Assembly: GCA_016219015.1 (NCBI GenBank)
Contig: JACRCL010000005.1
Coordinates: forward strand, 1 to 64,000
Length of the DNA stretch: 64,000 bases
Direction: 5' to 3'
Source of the DNA: Deltaproteobacteria bacterium
GTDB taxonomy: Bacteria; Desulfobacterota; GWC2-55-46
A program made the position numbers and the translations under genes. Positions within the stretch are counted from its first letter, which is position 1, and every line of letters starts with the position of its first letter. Of the stretch, positions 8,930-17,721 are shown piece by piece. The notes beneath the pieces were generated by a model. That model had not been told where the DNA came from, made no database searches, and was given only the letters and a program-made list of their open reading frames with translations.

Positions 8930-9634
8930 CTACTCCATCACCTTTTTCAATACTTCCCGGTACGCCTCCTCGACATTGCCGAGGTCGCGCCTGAACCTGT
9001 CCTTGTCCATCTTCTCTTTCGTATCTTTGTCCCAGAGCCTGCAGCCGTCGGGGGTGACCTCGTCGCCGAGGAGCACCTGCCCCTTGTGCGTGCCGAACTC
9101 GAGCTTGAAGTCAACGAGTATTATACCGCGCTCAAGGAAAAATTCCGAAAGAATTCGGTTCACCTTGAGTGCCGACGCCTCCATCTCCCTGAGCTCCTTC
9201 TCCCCGGCCAGGCCGAAGGCCCTTATGTGGTACTCGTTTATCATCGGGTCGCCGAGCGGGTCGCTCTTGTAGTAGAATTCAATTATCGTCTCCTTAAGCG
9301 GGGTCCCTTCCTCCACGCCCATCCGCTTCGATAAGCTCCCCGCAGCGATGTTCCTCACCACGACCTCTATCGGGATAATCTTCAGCCTCTTTACGACCAT
9401 CTCGCGCTCGGTCGGCATATCGACGAAGTGGGTCTTTATCCCCTTGCCTTCGAGGTACCTGAATATCCGAGACGATATCTTGTTGTTCAGCACGCCCTTT
9501 TGCTGGATGATGCCCTTTTTCTTGCCGTCAAAGGCGGTCGCCTCGTCCTTGAAATACTGTATCAGCAGGTCCGGGTCGTCGGTGGAATAGAGCACCTTTG
9601 CCTTGCCCTCGTATAATTTTTCAAGCCTCTGCAT
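8930..9634 (-). CDS. purC: Phosphoribosylaminoimidazole-succinocarboxamide synthase
   Basis: 234 residues of the short bacterial PurC type. Recognised by LYEGKAKVLYSTDDPD near the N-terminus, the VVRNIAAGSLSKR stretch and DFKLEFG near the C-terminus. It joins aspartate to CAIR with ATP to make SAICAR; the next enzyme, PurB, is encoded immediately upstream (6-base gap). Confidence 0.96.
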   Translation of the reverse strand: MQRLEKLYEGKAKVLYSTDDPDLLIQYFKDEATAFDGKKKGIIQQKGVLNNKISSRIFRYLEGKGIKTHFVDMPTEREMVVKRLKIIPIEVVVRNIAAGSLSKRMGVEEGTPLKETIIEFYYKSDPLGDPMINEYHIRAFGLAGEKELREMEASALKVNRILSEFFLERGIILVDFKLEFGTHKGQVLLGDEVTPDGCRLWDKDTKEKMDKDRFRRDLGNVEEAYREVLKKVME

Positions 9635-9640
9635 ACCCTT

Positions 9641-10948
9641 CTAAGCCCCTCCGTTCTTTCCGAATGTCCTTTTGAATATGTAATCGACGTTCTTAAGGTA
9701 CGGCCTTATGTCGAAGCACCCTTCGATATCCTTTTTCGAGAGATGCTTCGTAACGTCTTTGTCCTTCAGGAGGAGCGTCCTAAAGTCCCCCTTGCCCTCC
9801 CAGACCTTCATGGCGTTCCTCTGCACGATCGAGTACGCGTCCTCCCTCGAAGTGCCCTTATGCACGAGCTTCAAAAGCACCTTCTGGGAGAAGACCACGC
9901 CTTTAAGCCTGTCCATGTTCTTCTTCATGTTCTCCGGGTATACGACAAGGCCGTCTATGAGGGACGCAGCCCTCGCGAGCATGAAATCAAGGAGAATGGT
10001 TGCGTCCGGCGCTATGACCCTTTCCACGGACGAGTGGCTTATGTCGCGCTCGTGCCACAGCGGGATATCCTCCATCGCGCTCATGGAATACCCGCGGATG
10101 AGACGCGCAAGGCCCGTCAGGTTCTCGGAGAGCACCGGGTTTCTCTTGTGCGGCATTGCAGATGAGCCCTTCTGCCCCTTTGTGAAAGGCTCCTCGGCCT
10201 CGAGGACCTCTGTCCTCTGCAAATGCCTTATCTCCACCGCGAACTTCTCTATGGACGTGGCTATGATGGCAAGGGTCGTGAAGAACTCCGCGTGCCTGTC
10301 CCTGTGGACGATCTGCGTCGCGACGTTTTCGGGCTTGAGGGCGAGCTTATCCAGCACATAATTCTCGATGAACGGGTCTATGCTCGAAAAGGTGCCTACG
10401 GCGCCGGAGAGCTTGCCGCACGATATCGTCTCTTTCGCCCTCTCCATGCGCGCGAGGTTCCGCTTCATCTCGTCGTGCCAGAGCGCCATCTTGAGGCCGA
10501 ACGTCACCGGCTCGGCGTGGATGCCGTGCGAACGGCCCATCATGGGCGTGTCCTTATGCTCGTAGGCCTTCTTCTTGAGCACGGCCATGAGTGATCTAAT
10601 GTCCTTTATGATAAGGTCGGCCGATTCGCGCAATAGAAGCGCAAGGGAAGTGTCGAGTATATCGGATGACGTCAGTCCCATGTGGATATAGCGGGAATCC
10701 GGGCCGACGTGCTCGGCGACGGAGGTAAGGAAGGCTATTACGTCGTGCTTTACCGTCCTTTCTATCTCGTCTATCCTATTTATGTCGAAGGCGGCCTTTT
10801 TCCTGATAGTTTCGAGGGAGGCCTTCGGGACCTTCCCGAGCCTGCACCACGCCTCGCACGCCAGAAGCTCCACGTCGAGCCACTTATTGAACCTGTTCCT
10901 GGGCTCCCATATCCGGGCCATCTCCGGCCTTGAGTACCGCTCTATCAC
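9641..10948 (-). CDS. purB: Adenylosuccinate lyase
   Basis: 435 residues from a GTG at 10948. An upstream ATG at 10975 is open but has no ribosome site, while GGGGAG precedes the GTG and the protein then begins IERYSRPEM, as the family does. The fumarase/aspartase signature GSSAMPHKRNP is present. It cleaves SAICAR and adenylosuccinate, each releasing fumarate. It is the first gene of purB-purC-purS-purQ-metF. Confidence 0.95.
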   Translation of the reverse strand: MIERYSRPEMARIWEPRNRFNKWLDVELLACEAWCRLGKVPKASLETIRKKAAFDINRIDEIERTVKHDVIAFLTSVAEHVGPDSRYIHMGLTSSDILDTSLALLLRESADLIIKDIRSLMAVLKKKAYEHKDTPMMGRSHGIHAEPVTFGLKMALWHDEMKRNLARMERAKETISCGKLSGAVGTFSSIDPFIENYVLDKLALKPENVATQIVHRDRHAEFFTTLAIIATSIEKFAVEIRHLQRTEVLEAEEPFTKGQKGSSAMPHKRNPVLSENLTGLARLIRGYSMSAMEDIPLWHERDISHSSVERVIAPDATILLDFMLARAASLIDGLVVYPENMKKNMDRLKGVVFSQKVLLKLVHKGTSREDAYSIVQRNAMKVWEGKGDFRTLLLKDKDVTKHLSKKDIEGCFDIRPYLKNVDYIFKRTFGKNGGA

Positions 10949-10981
10949 CTTGCCTCTCCCCTGAAAAAAGTGCAAAATAAA

Positions 10982-11011
10982 AATATACCAGAAGGGGGCG
11001 TGGCATTACAA
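10982..11011 (-). promoter_or_regulatory. Likely promoter of the purine operon
   Basis: On the minus strand TTGTAA (11011-11006), 18 bases, TATATT (10987-10982), about 35 bases before the purB GTG. I did not find a clear PurR-type operator. Confidence 0.45.
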
Positions 11012-11055
11012 GAGGGATGTTTGGACGGGGGGCGTGGTATTTTGACGAGCTTAAC

Positions 11056-11083
11056 GCGGTTTCAGGTTGCAGGCCTGAACCGC
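11056..11083. repeat. Palindrome related to the one at 60645-60669
   Basis: GCGGTTTCAGG and CCTGAACCGC face each other around a short loop. The core CAGGTTGCA and CCTGAACC also occur in the perfect hairpin at 60645-60669, so this looks like a dispersed short palindrome. It sits in the otherwise empty gap 10949-11265 between the A/V-ATPase operon and purB. Confidence 0.5.
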
Positions 11084-11195
11084 TTTAGTACAAAAAAACC
11101 AAAGTTTTCAACCGGGCGCAAGAAATGGCTTTAGACGAGGCGGCCGACGAGGAAAACCGCAGGCGTACTGTTGTAGTCGAGGATTTTCCGAGGAG

Positions 11196-11261
11196 GACAA
11201 CAAAGTATAAAGACATTTATTGCGTCCGGGATAAAAGCAGATGGACTTTTTTAAGCAGCCT
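11196..11261. repeat. Degenerate copy of the MITE-like repeat (family 2)
   Basis: The right end, GCAGATGGAC, a T run, then AAGCAGCCT (11238-11261), matches the terminal repeat of the full copies. The left part (ACAACAAAGTATAAAGACATT) resembles a stretch at about 37578-37605. It ends 5 bases from the V-ATPase subunit D stop codon. Confidence 0.5.
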
Positions 11262-11265
11262 GTCC

Positions 11266-11895
11266 CTATCCCCTCTGCCTCTTCGCCTTGCTCCGCTTGA
11301 GCCTGAATATCTCCTCCCGCTCCCTCTCTTCGAGGACGCGGGCGATGTATTTTATGCGCCTGTGCATGGAGGGGAGTATTACCTCCGAGATGGCGTTTAT
11401 CTTCCGGGTGTCGGACTTTATGACCTCGCCCAGGCGCGTCAGCCTTACCTCCTTCGAGGCTATGCGGGCGATAAGGTCGGCCGCGGTCTCGAACTCCTTT
11501 GCCACGTCCATAAGCTCCGCGCGCTCGCCTATCGGCGAGATGTCGCGCGCCTCAAGCGACCTTCTAAGCGCGGTCTCCTCTATCTCCGGGACGAAGACGC
11601 CCCAGATGTTCCGCACCTTTATGTTGAGGGAGACGTCCCTCTTTACAGCGTACGCGAAGGACTCTATCGCGCCGTCCCCGTTCAGGGCCCGCGCCCTCTC
11701 GAGGTCCCTCTGTGCCCTGTTCAGGAGCGACGTAAGGCTTGAGCGTAACTCTATCGACTCCTCCACTATGCCGAAGAACTCCTTCATGAGGGCCTCCCTC
11801 TTGCTCTTCAGGAGCTCAAGGCCCTTTTTTATGACGTCGTACTGCTTCCTTAACGCAAGCAGCTGCTCCCGTGTCGGCGCGCCGGTCTTTTCCAT
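11266..11895 (-). CDS. atpD: A/V-type ATPase subunit D (central stalk)
   Basis: 209 residues, typical length. Long coiled-coil helices at both ends with a short middle, as in the rotor stalk subunit D; the N-terminal PTREQLLALRKQYDVIKKG is family-like. It turns inside the A3B3 head and couples it to the c-ring. Last gene of the nine-gene operon, directly abutting subunit B. Confidence 0.93.
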   Translation of the reverse strand: MEKTGAPTREQLLALRKQYDVIKKGLELLKSKREALMKEFFGIVEESIELRSSLTSLLNRAQRDLERARALNGDGAIESFAYAVKRDVSLNIKVRNIWGVFVPEIEETALRRSLEARDISPIGERAELMDVAKEFETAADLIARIASKEVRLTRLGEVIKSDTRKINAISEVILPSMHRRIKYIARVLEEREREEIFRLKRSKAKRQRG

Positions 11896-13248
11896 TTAAC
11901 CCTTCCGCGCCCTGAGGGTCAATTCCCTCTCAGGGACTATCTTCAGAAGCTCGAGCCCGAGGTCGAGCGTCGCGTCGATAGACCTGTCCTCGTCGCCCTG
12001 CCCGATAAACCTCTTTTCAAACTCCTCGGAGAAAGACAGGTACTTCCTGTCGAGCTCGGTAAGCCCTTCCTCGCCGACGATGGTGACGAGCCTCCTTACG
12101 TCTATGCCCCTCGCGTACGCCGAGTACAGGGCGTCGGCAAGGGTCCTGTGCCCGTCGCGGGTCTTGCCCTTGCCTATGCCGAGGTTCATGAGGCGCGAAA
12201 GGCACGGGAGCACGTCTATGGGCGGGTATACCCCCTTCCTGTGGAGAGCGCGGCTAAGAACTATCTGCCCCTCGGTTATGTAGCCGGTCAGGTCCGGTAT
12301 GGGGTGAGTTATGTCGTCGTCGGGCATGGTGAGTATAGGCATCATGGTGATGGAGCCCTTCTGCCCCTTGAGCCTCCCGGCCCTCTCGTAAATGCTTGCC
12401 AGGTCGGTGTACATGTAGCCGGGGTAGCTCCGCCTGCCGGGTATCTCCTCGCGGGCGCTTCCTATCTCGCGGAGGGCCTCGCAGTAGGCGGTCATGTCCG
12501 TAAGCACCACCATAACGTGGTAGCCCTTCTCAAAGGCGAGGTACTCGGCCGCGGCGAGCGCTATCCTCGGGGTGAAGAGCCGCTCTATCGTCGGGTCGCT
12601 CGCCTGGTTCACGAACGCCACGGTCCTTTCGGACGAGCCCGTCTCCTGGAGGGCCTTTCTAAAGAAGAACGCCTCCCTCGCGGTTATGCCCATCGCGCCG
12701 AGTATCACGCAGAAGTCCGCGGCCTCGGAGACCTTCGACTGGCGGACTATCTGCAAAGCGAGTTCCTTGGCCGGGAGGCCCGCCCCGGAGAATATCGGGA
12801 GCTTCTGCCCCCTTACAAGGGTATTTAGCCCGTCTATCGCGGAGATGCCGGTCTGCACGAAGAAGTCGGGTTTTTCGCGCGACGCAGGGTTCATGGGCAG
12901 GCCCGCTATCTCAAGGTGCTTCTCGGGTATTATCGGGGGCAGGCCGTCGATAGGGTCGCCGAAGCCGTTAAAGACCCTGCCGAACATATCCATCGAGACC
13001 CCGGCCCTCGCGGTCTCCCCGGTCGGCAGGACGGAGGCCGCCTCAGCGTCTATCCCGGAAGTGCCCTGCAGGACCTGCACTATGGCGCGGTCGCCGAGGA
13101 GCTGGAGTATCTGGCCCCTCCTTATCTCCCCTCCGGCCATCCTGACGACGCACATCTCCCCGAGCCCGCCGCCCTTTACCTTCTCGGCGAAGATGAGCGG
13201 GCCGGTTATCGAGGTGATGGTCCTGTATTCACGAGTGATGAGGTCCAT
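11896..13248 (-). CDS. atpB: A/V-type ATPase subunit B (regulatory head subunit)
   Basis: 450 residues from the ATG at 13248 ([10 protein letters not shown]). The open frame extends 18 codons further upstream, but the family start and a GGGG site 8 bases before decide for 13248. It has the alpha/beta fold without a true Walker [15 protein letters not shown] stands in its place, as is usual for B. It alternates with A in the catalytic hexamer. It is separated from A by a dispersed repeat (13310-13420). Confidence 0.95.
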   Translation of the reverse strand: MDLITREYRTITSITGPLIFAEKVKGGGLGEMCVVRMAGGEIRRGQILQLLGDRAIVQVLQGTSGIDAEAASVLPTGETARAGVSMDMFGRVFNGFGDPIDGLPPIIPEKHLEIAGLPMNPASREKPDFFVQTGISAIDGLNTLVRGQKLPIFSGAGLPAKELALQIVRQSKVSEAADFCVILGAMGITAREAFFFRKALQETGSSERTVAFVNQASDPTIERLFTPRIALAAAEYLAFEKGYHVMVVLTDMTAYCEALREIGSAREEIPGRRSYPGYMYTDLASIYERAGRLKGQKGSITMMPILTMPDDDITHPIPDLTGYITEGQIVLSRALHRKGVYPPIDVLPCLSRLMNLGIGKGKTRDGHRTLADALYSAYARGIDVRRLVTIVGEEGLTELDRKYLSFSEEFEKRFIGQGDEDRSIDATLDLGLELLKIVPERELTLRARKG

Positions 13249-13309
13249 GTGCCATACCCCTTCTTGAAAAGTCTCTCCCAACCACAAGGCCCATGACGGC
13301 ATGTCTTCC

Positions 13310-13420
13310 TGTCATTCTGAGGGAGCGGAGCGACCGAAGAATCTGTAACCTGATTTGTGTACTACGAGATTCTTCCCCTTCGCTTCGCTCAGGGCTTCGG
13401 CTCACACGCTCAGAATGACA
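13310..13420. repeat. Dispersed inverted repeat, family 1, copy A
   Basis: Starts TGTCATTCTGAG and ends CTCAGAATGACA, with inner arms GAAGAATCT and AGATTCTTC. Two more copies lie at 22015-22103 and 41046-41128. It sits between the A and B genes of the A/V-ATPase operon and could fold into a long hairpin in the mRNA. Confidence 0.85.
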
Positions 13421-13477
13421 AGGAATTAATCGACCGGGGCGCGCCGGGCGCTTTCCGGCAAAAGGACAGCGCCTTGT

Positions 13478-15232
13478 CTACTTCTCCTCCACCGTGCTGA
13501 ACTCGCTCTCTATCTCGTTTATAAGCCCCTCCGCGTTCTTGCCGAACCCGTCGTTAGGGGTATTCTGCATCCGGAGGACCCTTGTCCGCAGCGGGCTGTC
13601 GAGTATCGTCTCTATGTACACCCCCCTCTTGAGCGCGGCGGAGGCGTTGTCCATGTACGCGAACAGGACCTTGAGCATCCAGAACTGCTTCTCGAAGGTG
13701 TTGAACGCGTCGGCCTCGTTGAATATCGATTGCTTCAGGAACGCCTCGCTCGCGATGTTGGCGACCTCGAGGGTAAGCCTGTCGGCCTCCTGCAGGGCCT
13801 CCACGCCTATTATCTGGATTATCTCCCTTAGCTCGCTCTGCTTCTGAAGGAGCTCGAAGAGCCGCGCGCGCAGCCGCAGCATGTCCGGGGATATCTCCCT
13901 TGAATACCAGTCAAGCAGTTCCGTTTGATAGAGGCTGAAGCTGACGAGCCAGTTGACGGCCGGGAAGTGCCTCCTGTAAGCGAGGTCGGGGTCCAACGCC
14001 CACAAGGCCCCCGCGAACCTCAAGGACGCCTGAGTGACAGGCTCGGAGAAGTCCCCGCCGGGCGGCGATACCGCGCTTATTACAGTAATGGAGCCTGTCC
14101 TTTCGTCCGGCCCAAGGCATTTGACCTTCCCCGACCTCTCATAAAACCCGCCGAGCTGAGTGGCAAGGTACGGCGGGAAGCCCTCCTCCCCCGGCATCTC
14201 CTCGAGCCGTGAGGAAATCTCACGGAGCGCCTCGGCCCACCTCGATATCGAATCAGCGAGCAGGGCCACGCTGTAGCCCATGTCCCTGTAATATTCCGCT
14301 ATGGTTATGCCGGTAAATATCGACGCCTCCCTTGCGGCTACCGGCATATTGGAGGTGTTCACGACGATCACTGTCCTCAAGCTCAGAGGCAGCCCCGTGG
14401 CCGGGTCTTTAAGCGTGGGGAAGTCCGTAAGTATCTCGGACATCTCGTTGCCCCTCTCGCCGCAGCCGACGTAGATGACTATATCGCAGGTGGCGTACTT
14501 GGCTATCGTCTGCTCAACGACCGTCTTTCCGGTGCCGAAGCCTCCGGGGACGATCGCCGTGCCGCCCTCGGCAACCGGCAGGAGGGTATCGAAGACCCTC
14601 TGCCCCGTCTTGAACGGGACCTCCGGGGGGAGCTTTGCCTTGAAGGGCCTCTGGAGCCTTACGGGCCACTGCTGGTAAAGGCCTATCTCGGTGCCGTCCT
14701 CGAGGACGCATACGGGCGCCCTGCCGGTGGCGTTGCCGCTTATTATGTCTTTAATTACCCCGCTTACGCCCGGCGGGGCCATTACCCTGTGTGTTATCCT
14801 CTCGGTCTCAGGGACCTCGCCTATTATAGCGCCGGGCTCGACGTGGTCGCCCGGCTTTTTAACGGGCCTGAACTCCCAGACCCTGTCCATCTCGAGCGCC
14901 TCGGCCTTAACGCCCTTTCCTATGAAGCCCCCTGACGCCTCCTTTATCTTTAAAAGAGGGCGCTGGATGCCGTCTACTATGTTCGTAAGGAGCCCGGGGC
15001 CGAGCGTTACGCTCAGGGGCCTGCCGTAGCTTACGACCTCCTCGCCGACCGTCAGCCCGCCCGTGTCCTCGTAGACCTGCAGTATCGCGCGGTCCTCCCT
15101 GATGCGTATTATCTCGCCGAGGAGGCCCTGCCTGCCCACGAGGCAGACGGTATTCATGACCGCGTTGGACATGCCCGAGGCTATGACCGTCGGGCCCGAT
15201 ACCCCGTATATTTTGCCCCTTATCTCTTTCAT
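13478..15232 (-). CDS. atpA: A/V-type ATPase subunit A (catalytic)
   Basis: 584 residues, full length. Walker A is GGFGTGKT (230-237), followed by the catalytic GERGNE segment. The extra bulge domain (about 110-190) characteristic of A/V-type A subunits is present, which separates it from F-type beta. It hydrolyses or makes ATP in the cytoplasmic head. Confidence 0.97.
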   Translation of the reverse strand: MKEIRGKIYGVSGPTVIASGMSNAVMNTVCLVGRQGLLGEIIRIREDRAILQVYEDTGGLTVGEEVVSYGRPLSVTLGPGLLTNIVDGIQRPLLKIKEASGGFIGKGVKAEALEMDRVWEFRPVKKPGDHVEPGAIIGEVPETERITHRVMAPPGVSGVIKDIISGNATGRAPVCVLEDGTEIGLYQQWPVRLQRPFKAKLPPEVPFKTGQRVFDTLLPVAEGGTAIVPGGFGTGKTVVEQTIAKYATCDIVIYVGCGERGNEMSEILTDFPTLKDPATGLPLSLRTVIVVNTSNMPVAAREASIFTGITIAEYYRDMGYSVALLADSISRWAEALREISSRLEEMPGEEGFPPYLATQLGGFYERSGKVKCLGPDERTGSITVISAVSPPGGDFSEPVTQASLRFAGALWALDPDLAYRRHFPAVNWLVSFSLYQTELLDWYSREISPDMLRLRARLFELLQKQSELREIIQIIGVEALQEADRLTLEVANIASEAFLKQSIFNEADAFNTFEKQFWMLKVLFAYMDNASAALKRGVYIETILDSPLRTRVLRMQNTPNDGFGKNAEGLINEIESEFSTVEEK

Positions 15233-15297
15233 AAATAAAAGGTCTTTCCCTCTATCGATATCTTCACCCTGCCCCGGTCCTTCACCCTCCCCTTGGT

Positions 15298-15328
15298 CCC
15301 CTCCCGTCGAGGGAGGGGATTTTTTTTG
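15298..15328 (+). terminator. Terminator-like hairpin oriented against the operon
   Basis: CCCCTCCC and GGGAGGGG around a 5-base loop, followed by A and eight T on the plus strand. It lies between F and A of the minus-strand ATPase operon, so it could stop antisense transcription but not the operon itself. The same stem occurs at 43642-43662. Confidence 0.5.
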
Positions 15329-15352
15329 TGAAGGTATCTCGGTTCCATGCGC

Positions 15353-15682
15353 TCATCTCTTCAATTTTATCTGGTACCCTATCGCCCTCCTTATGAGCCT
15401 CACCACGGGCGATTCCCCTAACTCGACTTCGCCCCACTTCCGGGGGATGTTGATGGGTATGAGTATGGGCAACCCCTTTTTCCTGATCCTCTTCAGCGCA
15501 GCCTCAAGGGCCCTGTCAAGGAGCGCCTCCTCTATGGCCACGAGCCCGTACCTGCCTTCGTTCTGGATAGACAGAAGGAGCGCGGATATATCGGTCTTCT
15601 CGTCCGCTTCCAGACAGTCGAGGCCCGCGCACTTGAAGCCCAGAGACCTGCCACGGTCAGTTATCACAAGGAAATCAGCCAT
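15353..15682 (-). CDS. atpF: A/V-type ATPase subunit F
   Basis: 109 residues, expected size. CheY-like alternation with MADFLVITDRGRSLGFKCAG at the start and GLVAIEEALLD in the middle. It sits on the central stalk with D. Its place between C and A fits the order of archaeal and Thermus operons. Confidence 0.9.
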   Translation of the reverse strand: MADFLVITDRGRSLGFKCAGLDCLEADEKTDISALLLSIQNEGRYGLVAIEEALLDRALEAALKRIRKKGLPILIPINIPRKWGEVELGESPVVRLIRRAIGYQIKLKR

Positions 15683-15713
15683 TTATACTCTTTTATTAAG
15701 AATAATTATTAGG

Positions 15714-16766
15714 TCAGCGGAAGCGGTCAAGGAGCATTTTCACTTCGTCTTCCGGAAAGCCGAACGCCTTTGCCCTGGCCAAAAGCCGGAGCCTCTTTAT
15801 CTCCCTCACCTTCATATATATGAAGGCGGCGGCTACCGCTATGCTCAATGGTTCGACGACCGCCAGAAGCTTGAGCCTCTTTTCGACTATCTCATCGAGC
15901 CTTTCTTCGAGGGAGGCAAGGTCCTCAGGGTCGGCTGTTGACAACGCCACCTTGAGGTCCGGGTCCTTTACCACGGCCGCCAGCGCCCTTAAAAGCTCGT
16001 CCCTCTCCCTGAACTTGAGGAGCGCCGCGAACTCTTTCTTTCTCAGCCTTTTGCCGCCCTCTATGAAAAAAGCCGTTGCGCCTTCCACGGAATAGCCCTC
16101 GCCAGCGACCTTGATGAGCGTCATTATGTTACGCTCATCTATCCTCAGCCGGAGCGAATCGAGCGCTATCCCGTGGCTTAGGTTCTTTTTCCCTATGGAC
16201 GGGAGGAGATAATCGAACACAAAGAGGTCGAGGTTTATCTCCATCTCGTTTATGTTGCCGTGCCTGGCGTACGGGCCGAGCCCGGCCTTAAGGGGCCTTG
16301 CGTACGGGCTCCCCCATGTCTCAAGGAAGTTTATCAGGTCGTTGACGTCTTTCGAGCTTAAAAGCGCCTTTATCGCCGCGATGTCGAACTCGCCGGCCGG
16401 GACGAGGGTGTCGAGTATCTCCTCGCGCCTTATGTTCCTCGCCACCCCCCTTAAGATGGCCTTCAGGCCGTAGACCTCCCATATGGAGAGTATCGACTTA
16501 AGGAGCGGCCTCGCGGGCTCAGGCGCGGCCTCCCACAGCACGGCGAAGTCGCCTGCGAGGCTGTCGGTCAGCGCGGCTGAAAGGGCCTCGTCGGCCTTCT
16601 CGAACCGGGCCCCGGCTTTCTCGATATAAGGGCCGTAAGGGGTCGATTTGAGCCTGTCGAAATACTGCGGGAAGCCTTCGAGCTTGAGGAGTAGTCCGTA
16701 CTCGGCCTCGTTTAGAAGCCTCCCCATAAGCCCCCTGACCCTCGCGTTGAAGTAGCTTAGATCCAT
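15714..16766 (-). CDS. atpC: A/V-type ATPase subunit C
   Basis: 350 residues, almost all helical, beginning MDLSYFNARVRGLMGRLL and containing YGLKAILRG and RRIDERN-like segments (LRLRIDERNIMTLIK) of the V-type C/AC39 family. It forms the funnel that links the central stalk to the c-ring. It is the most divergent subunit here, but size and gene order support it. Confidence 0.88.
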   Translation of the reverse strand: MDLSYFNARVRGLMGRLLNEAEYGLLLKLEGFPQYFDRLKSTPYGPYIEKAGARFEKADEALSAALTDSLAGDFAVLWEAAPEPARPLLKSILSIWEVYGLKAILRGVARNIRREEILDTLVPAGEFDIAAIKALLSSKDVNDLINFLETWGSPYARPLKAGLGPYARHGNINEMEINLDLFVFDYLLPSIGKKNLSHGIALDSLRLRIDERNIMTLIKVAGEGYSVEGATAFFIEGGKRLRKKEFAALLKFRERDELLRALAAVVKDPDLKVALSTADPEDLASLEERLDEIVEKRLKLLAVVEPLSIAVAAAFIYMKVREIKRLRLLARAKAFGFPEDEVKMLLDRFR

Positions 16767-16770
16767 CCGG

Positions 16771-17334
16771 TCAGCCCGTTATCATGCCGTTTATCATCGT
16801 CACGAGACTTGCCCTCGCCTTTTGTATCCTTGACCGGACCGTGTTGTCGAACCTCACCCTGCCGTCCTTTGATGTGAAGACGACCCCGAGGGAAACCCCG
16901 GCGTCCGGCATGAGATCGGCGCCGGCTTTTATCAAGCCCGCGTCAGAGGGGTTCACGAGCACCGTGGGCCTTCCGGCCTCCGGGGGCCAGTTGCTTTTAA
17001 GCTCGTCGTACAGCCTGTTTACCAGCCTCGAATAATCCTCGGCCGGGAGCTTGCCGAAGCTGTCCACGGCCTCTTTCAGGACCTCTTCTATTATCCCGTG
17101 CCTGACCGACAACTTAAGGCCGTTCGCCTGTATCCGCGCGTTATTCAGGGACGAGGCCTTCCGCCGCTCCATGGAAAGGGCAAGGGATTTGAGCCTTTCG
17201 TCCCTGACCCTGAGGACGTCTTTCTCGGCGTCTTCGATGATGGATTTGGCGGCCTCCTCGGCCTCGGATACAATCCTCCCGGTCTGGGCGTAGGCGTCCT
17301 CTTCAATGGCCTTTAACAGCGCTTCCTGTGCCAT
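16771..17334 (-). CDS. atpE: A/V-type ATPase subunit E (peripheral stalk)
   Basis: 187 residues: an N-terminal charged helix (about 1-75) and a C-terminal globular part with VLVNPSDAGLI and VRFDNTVRSRI, the family end. It pairs with subunit H as the stator. It lies 4 bases before C and 6 bases after K. Confidence 0.9.
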   Translation of the reverse strand: MAQEALLKAIEEDAYAQTGRIVSEAEEAAKSIIEDAEKDVLRVRDERLKSLALSMERRKASSLNNARIQANGLKLSVRHGIIEEVLKEAVDSFGKLPAEDYSRLVNRLYDELKSNWPPEAGRPTVLVNPSDAGLIKAGADLMPDAGVSLGVVFTSKDGRVRFDNTVRSRIQKARASLVTMINGMITG

Positions 17335-17340
17335 ATCTTC

Positions 17341-17553
17341 CTACCTGCTTATTATCAGGTACGCCACGACGAACCCGAGGAGCACCATCGTCTCGGGTAT
17401 GGCCACGAGTATGATGATGGTCCCTGAAAGCTCCGGCTTCTCGGCGAGCGTGCCTCCTCCGGCCGCCCCGATCTTGCTCTGCGCCCAGGCCGTGGCCAGC
17501 GCAGGAAGGCCGATTGCTATCGCGGCAGCCAGCGCGACAAGTGCTTTCTCCAT
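17341..17553 (-). CDS. atpK: A/V-type ATPase subunit K (c-ring proteolipid)
   Basis: 70 residues with two membrane helices, the single-hairpin (8 kDa) form. The ion-binding carboxylate is Glu54 in IPETMVLLGFVV. Ser/Thr after the Glu (Thr55) is seen in sodium-binding rings, but the other usual sodium ligands are absent: Thr21 stands where Gln is expected and Leu59 where Tyr is expected. Coupling to H+ or Na+ therefore cannot be decided. A set of stem-loops directly upstream may raise its expression relative to subunit I. Confidence 0.93.
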   Translation of the reverse strand: MEKALVALAAAIAIGLPALATAWAQSKIGAAGGGTLAEKPELSGTIIILVAIPETMVLLGFVVAYLIISR

Positions 17554-17571
17554 ATTTACCTCCTGTTAGCA

Positions 17572-17714
17572 GGTTGCGGAAACGCAACCCTGATATGCAA
17601 TCCAGGGATGGATTGCCCAAATTGCGAGAATATAAAATCGAGCAATTTGCGCGACTTAGCCGAATTACTTAGGCTAAGTCGCGGCGGAAAAAGCCATGGA
17701 TGGGCTTTTTCCGC
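17572..17714 (-). repeat. Row of five stem-loops between subunits I and K
   Basis: Perfect stems lie at 17572-17589 (GGTTGCG, GAAA loop, CGCAACC), 17597-17616 (GCAATCC/GGATTGC), 17618-17649 (CAAATTGC/GCAATTTG), 17651-17682 (GCGACTTAGCC/GGCTAAGTCGC) and 17684-17714 (GCGGAAAAAGCC/GGCTTTTTCCGC). Together they fill the 168-base gap 17554-17721. The last is related to a hairpin at about 61499-61540. Confidence 0.8.
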
Positions 17715-17721
17715 TCTAAAG

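Noticed and set aside
17341..17553. Sodium-specific c-ring
   Set aside because: Only Thr55 next to Glu54 fits a sodium site; the Gln and Tyr positions are Thr and Leu, so no ion call is made.
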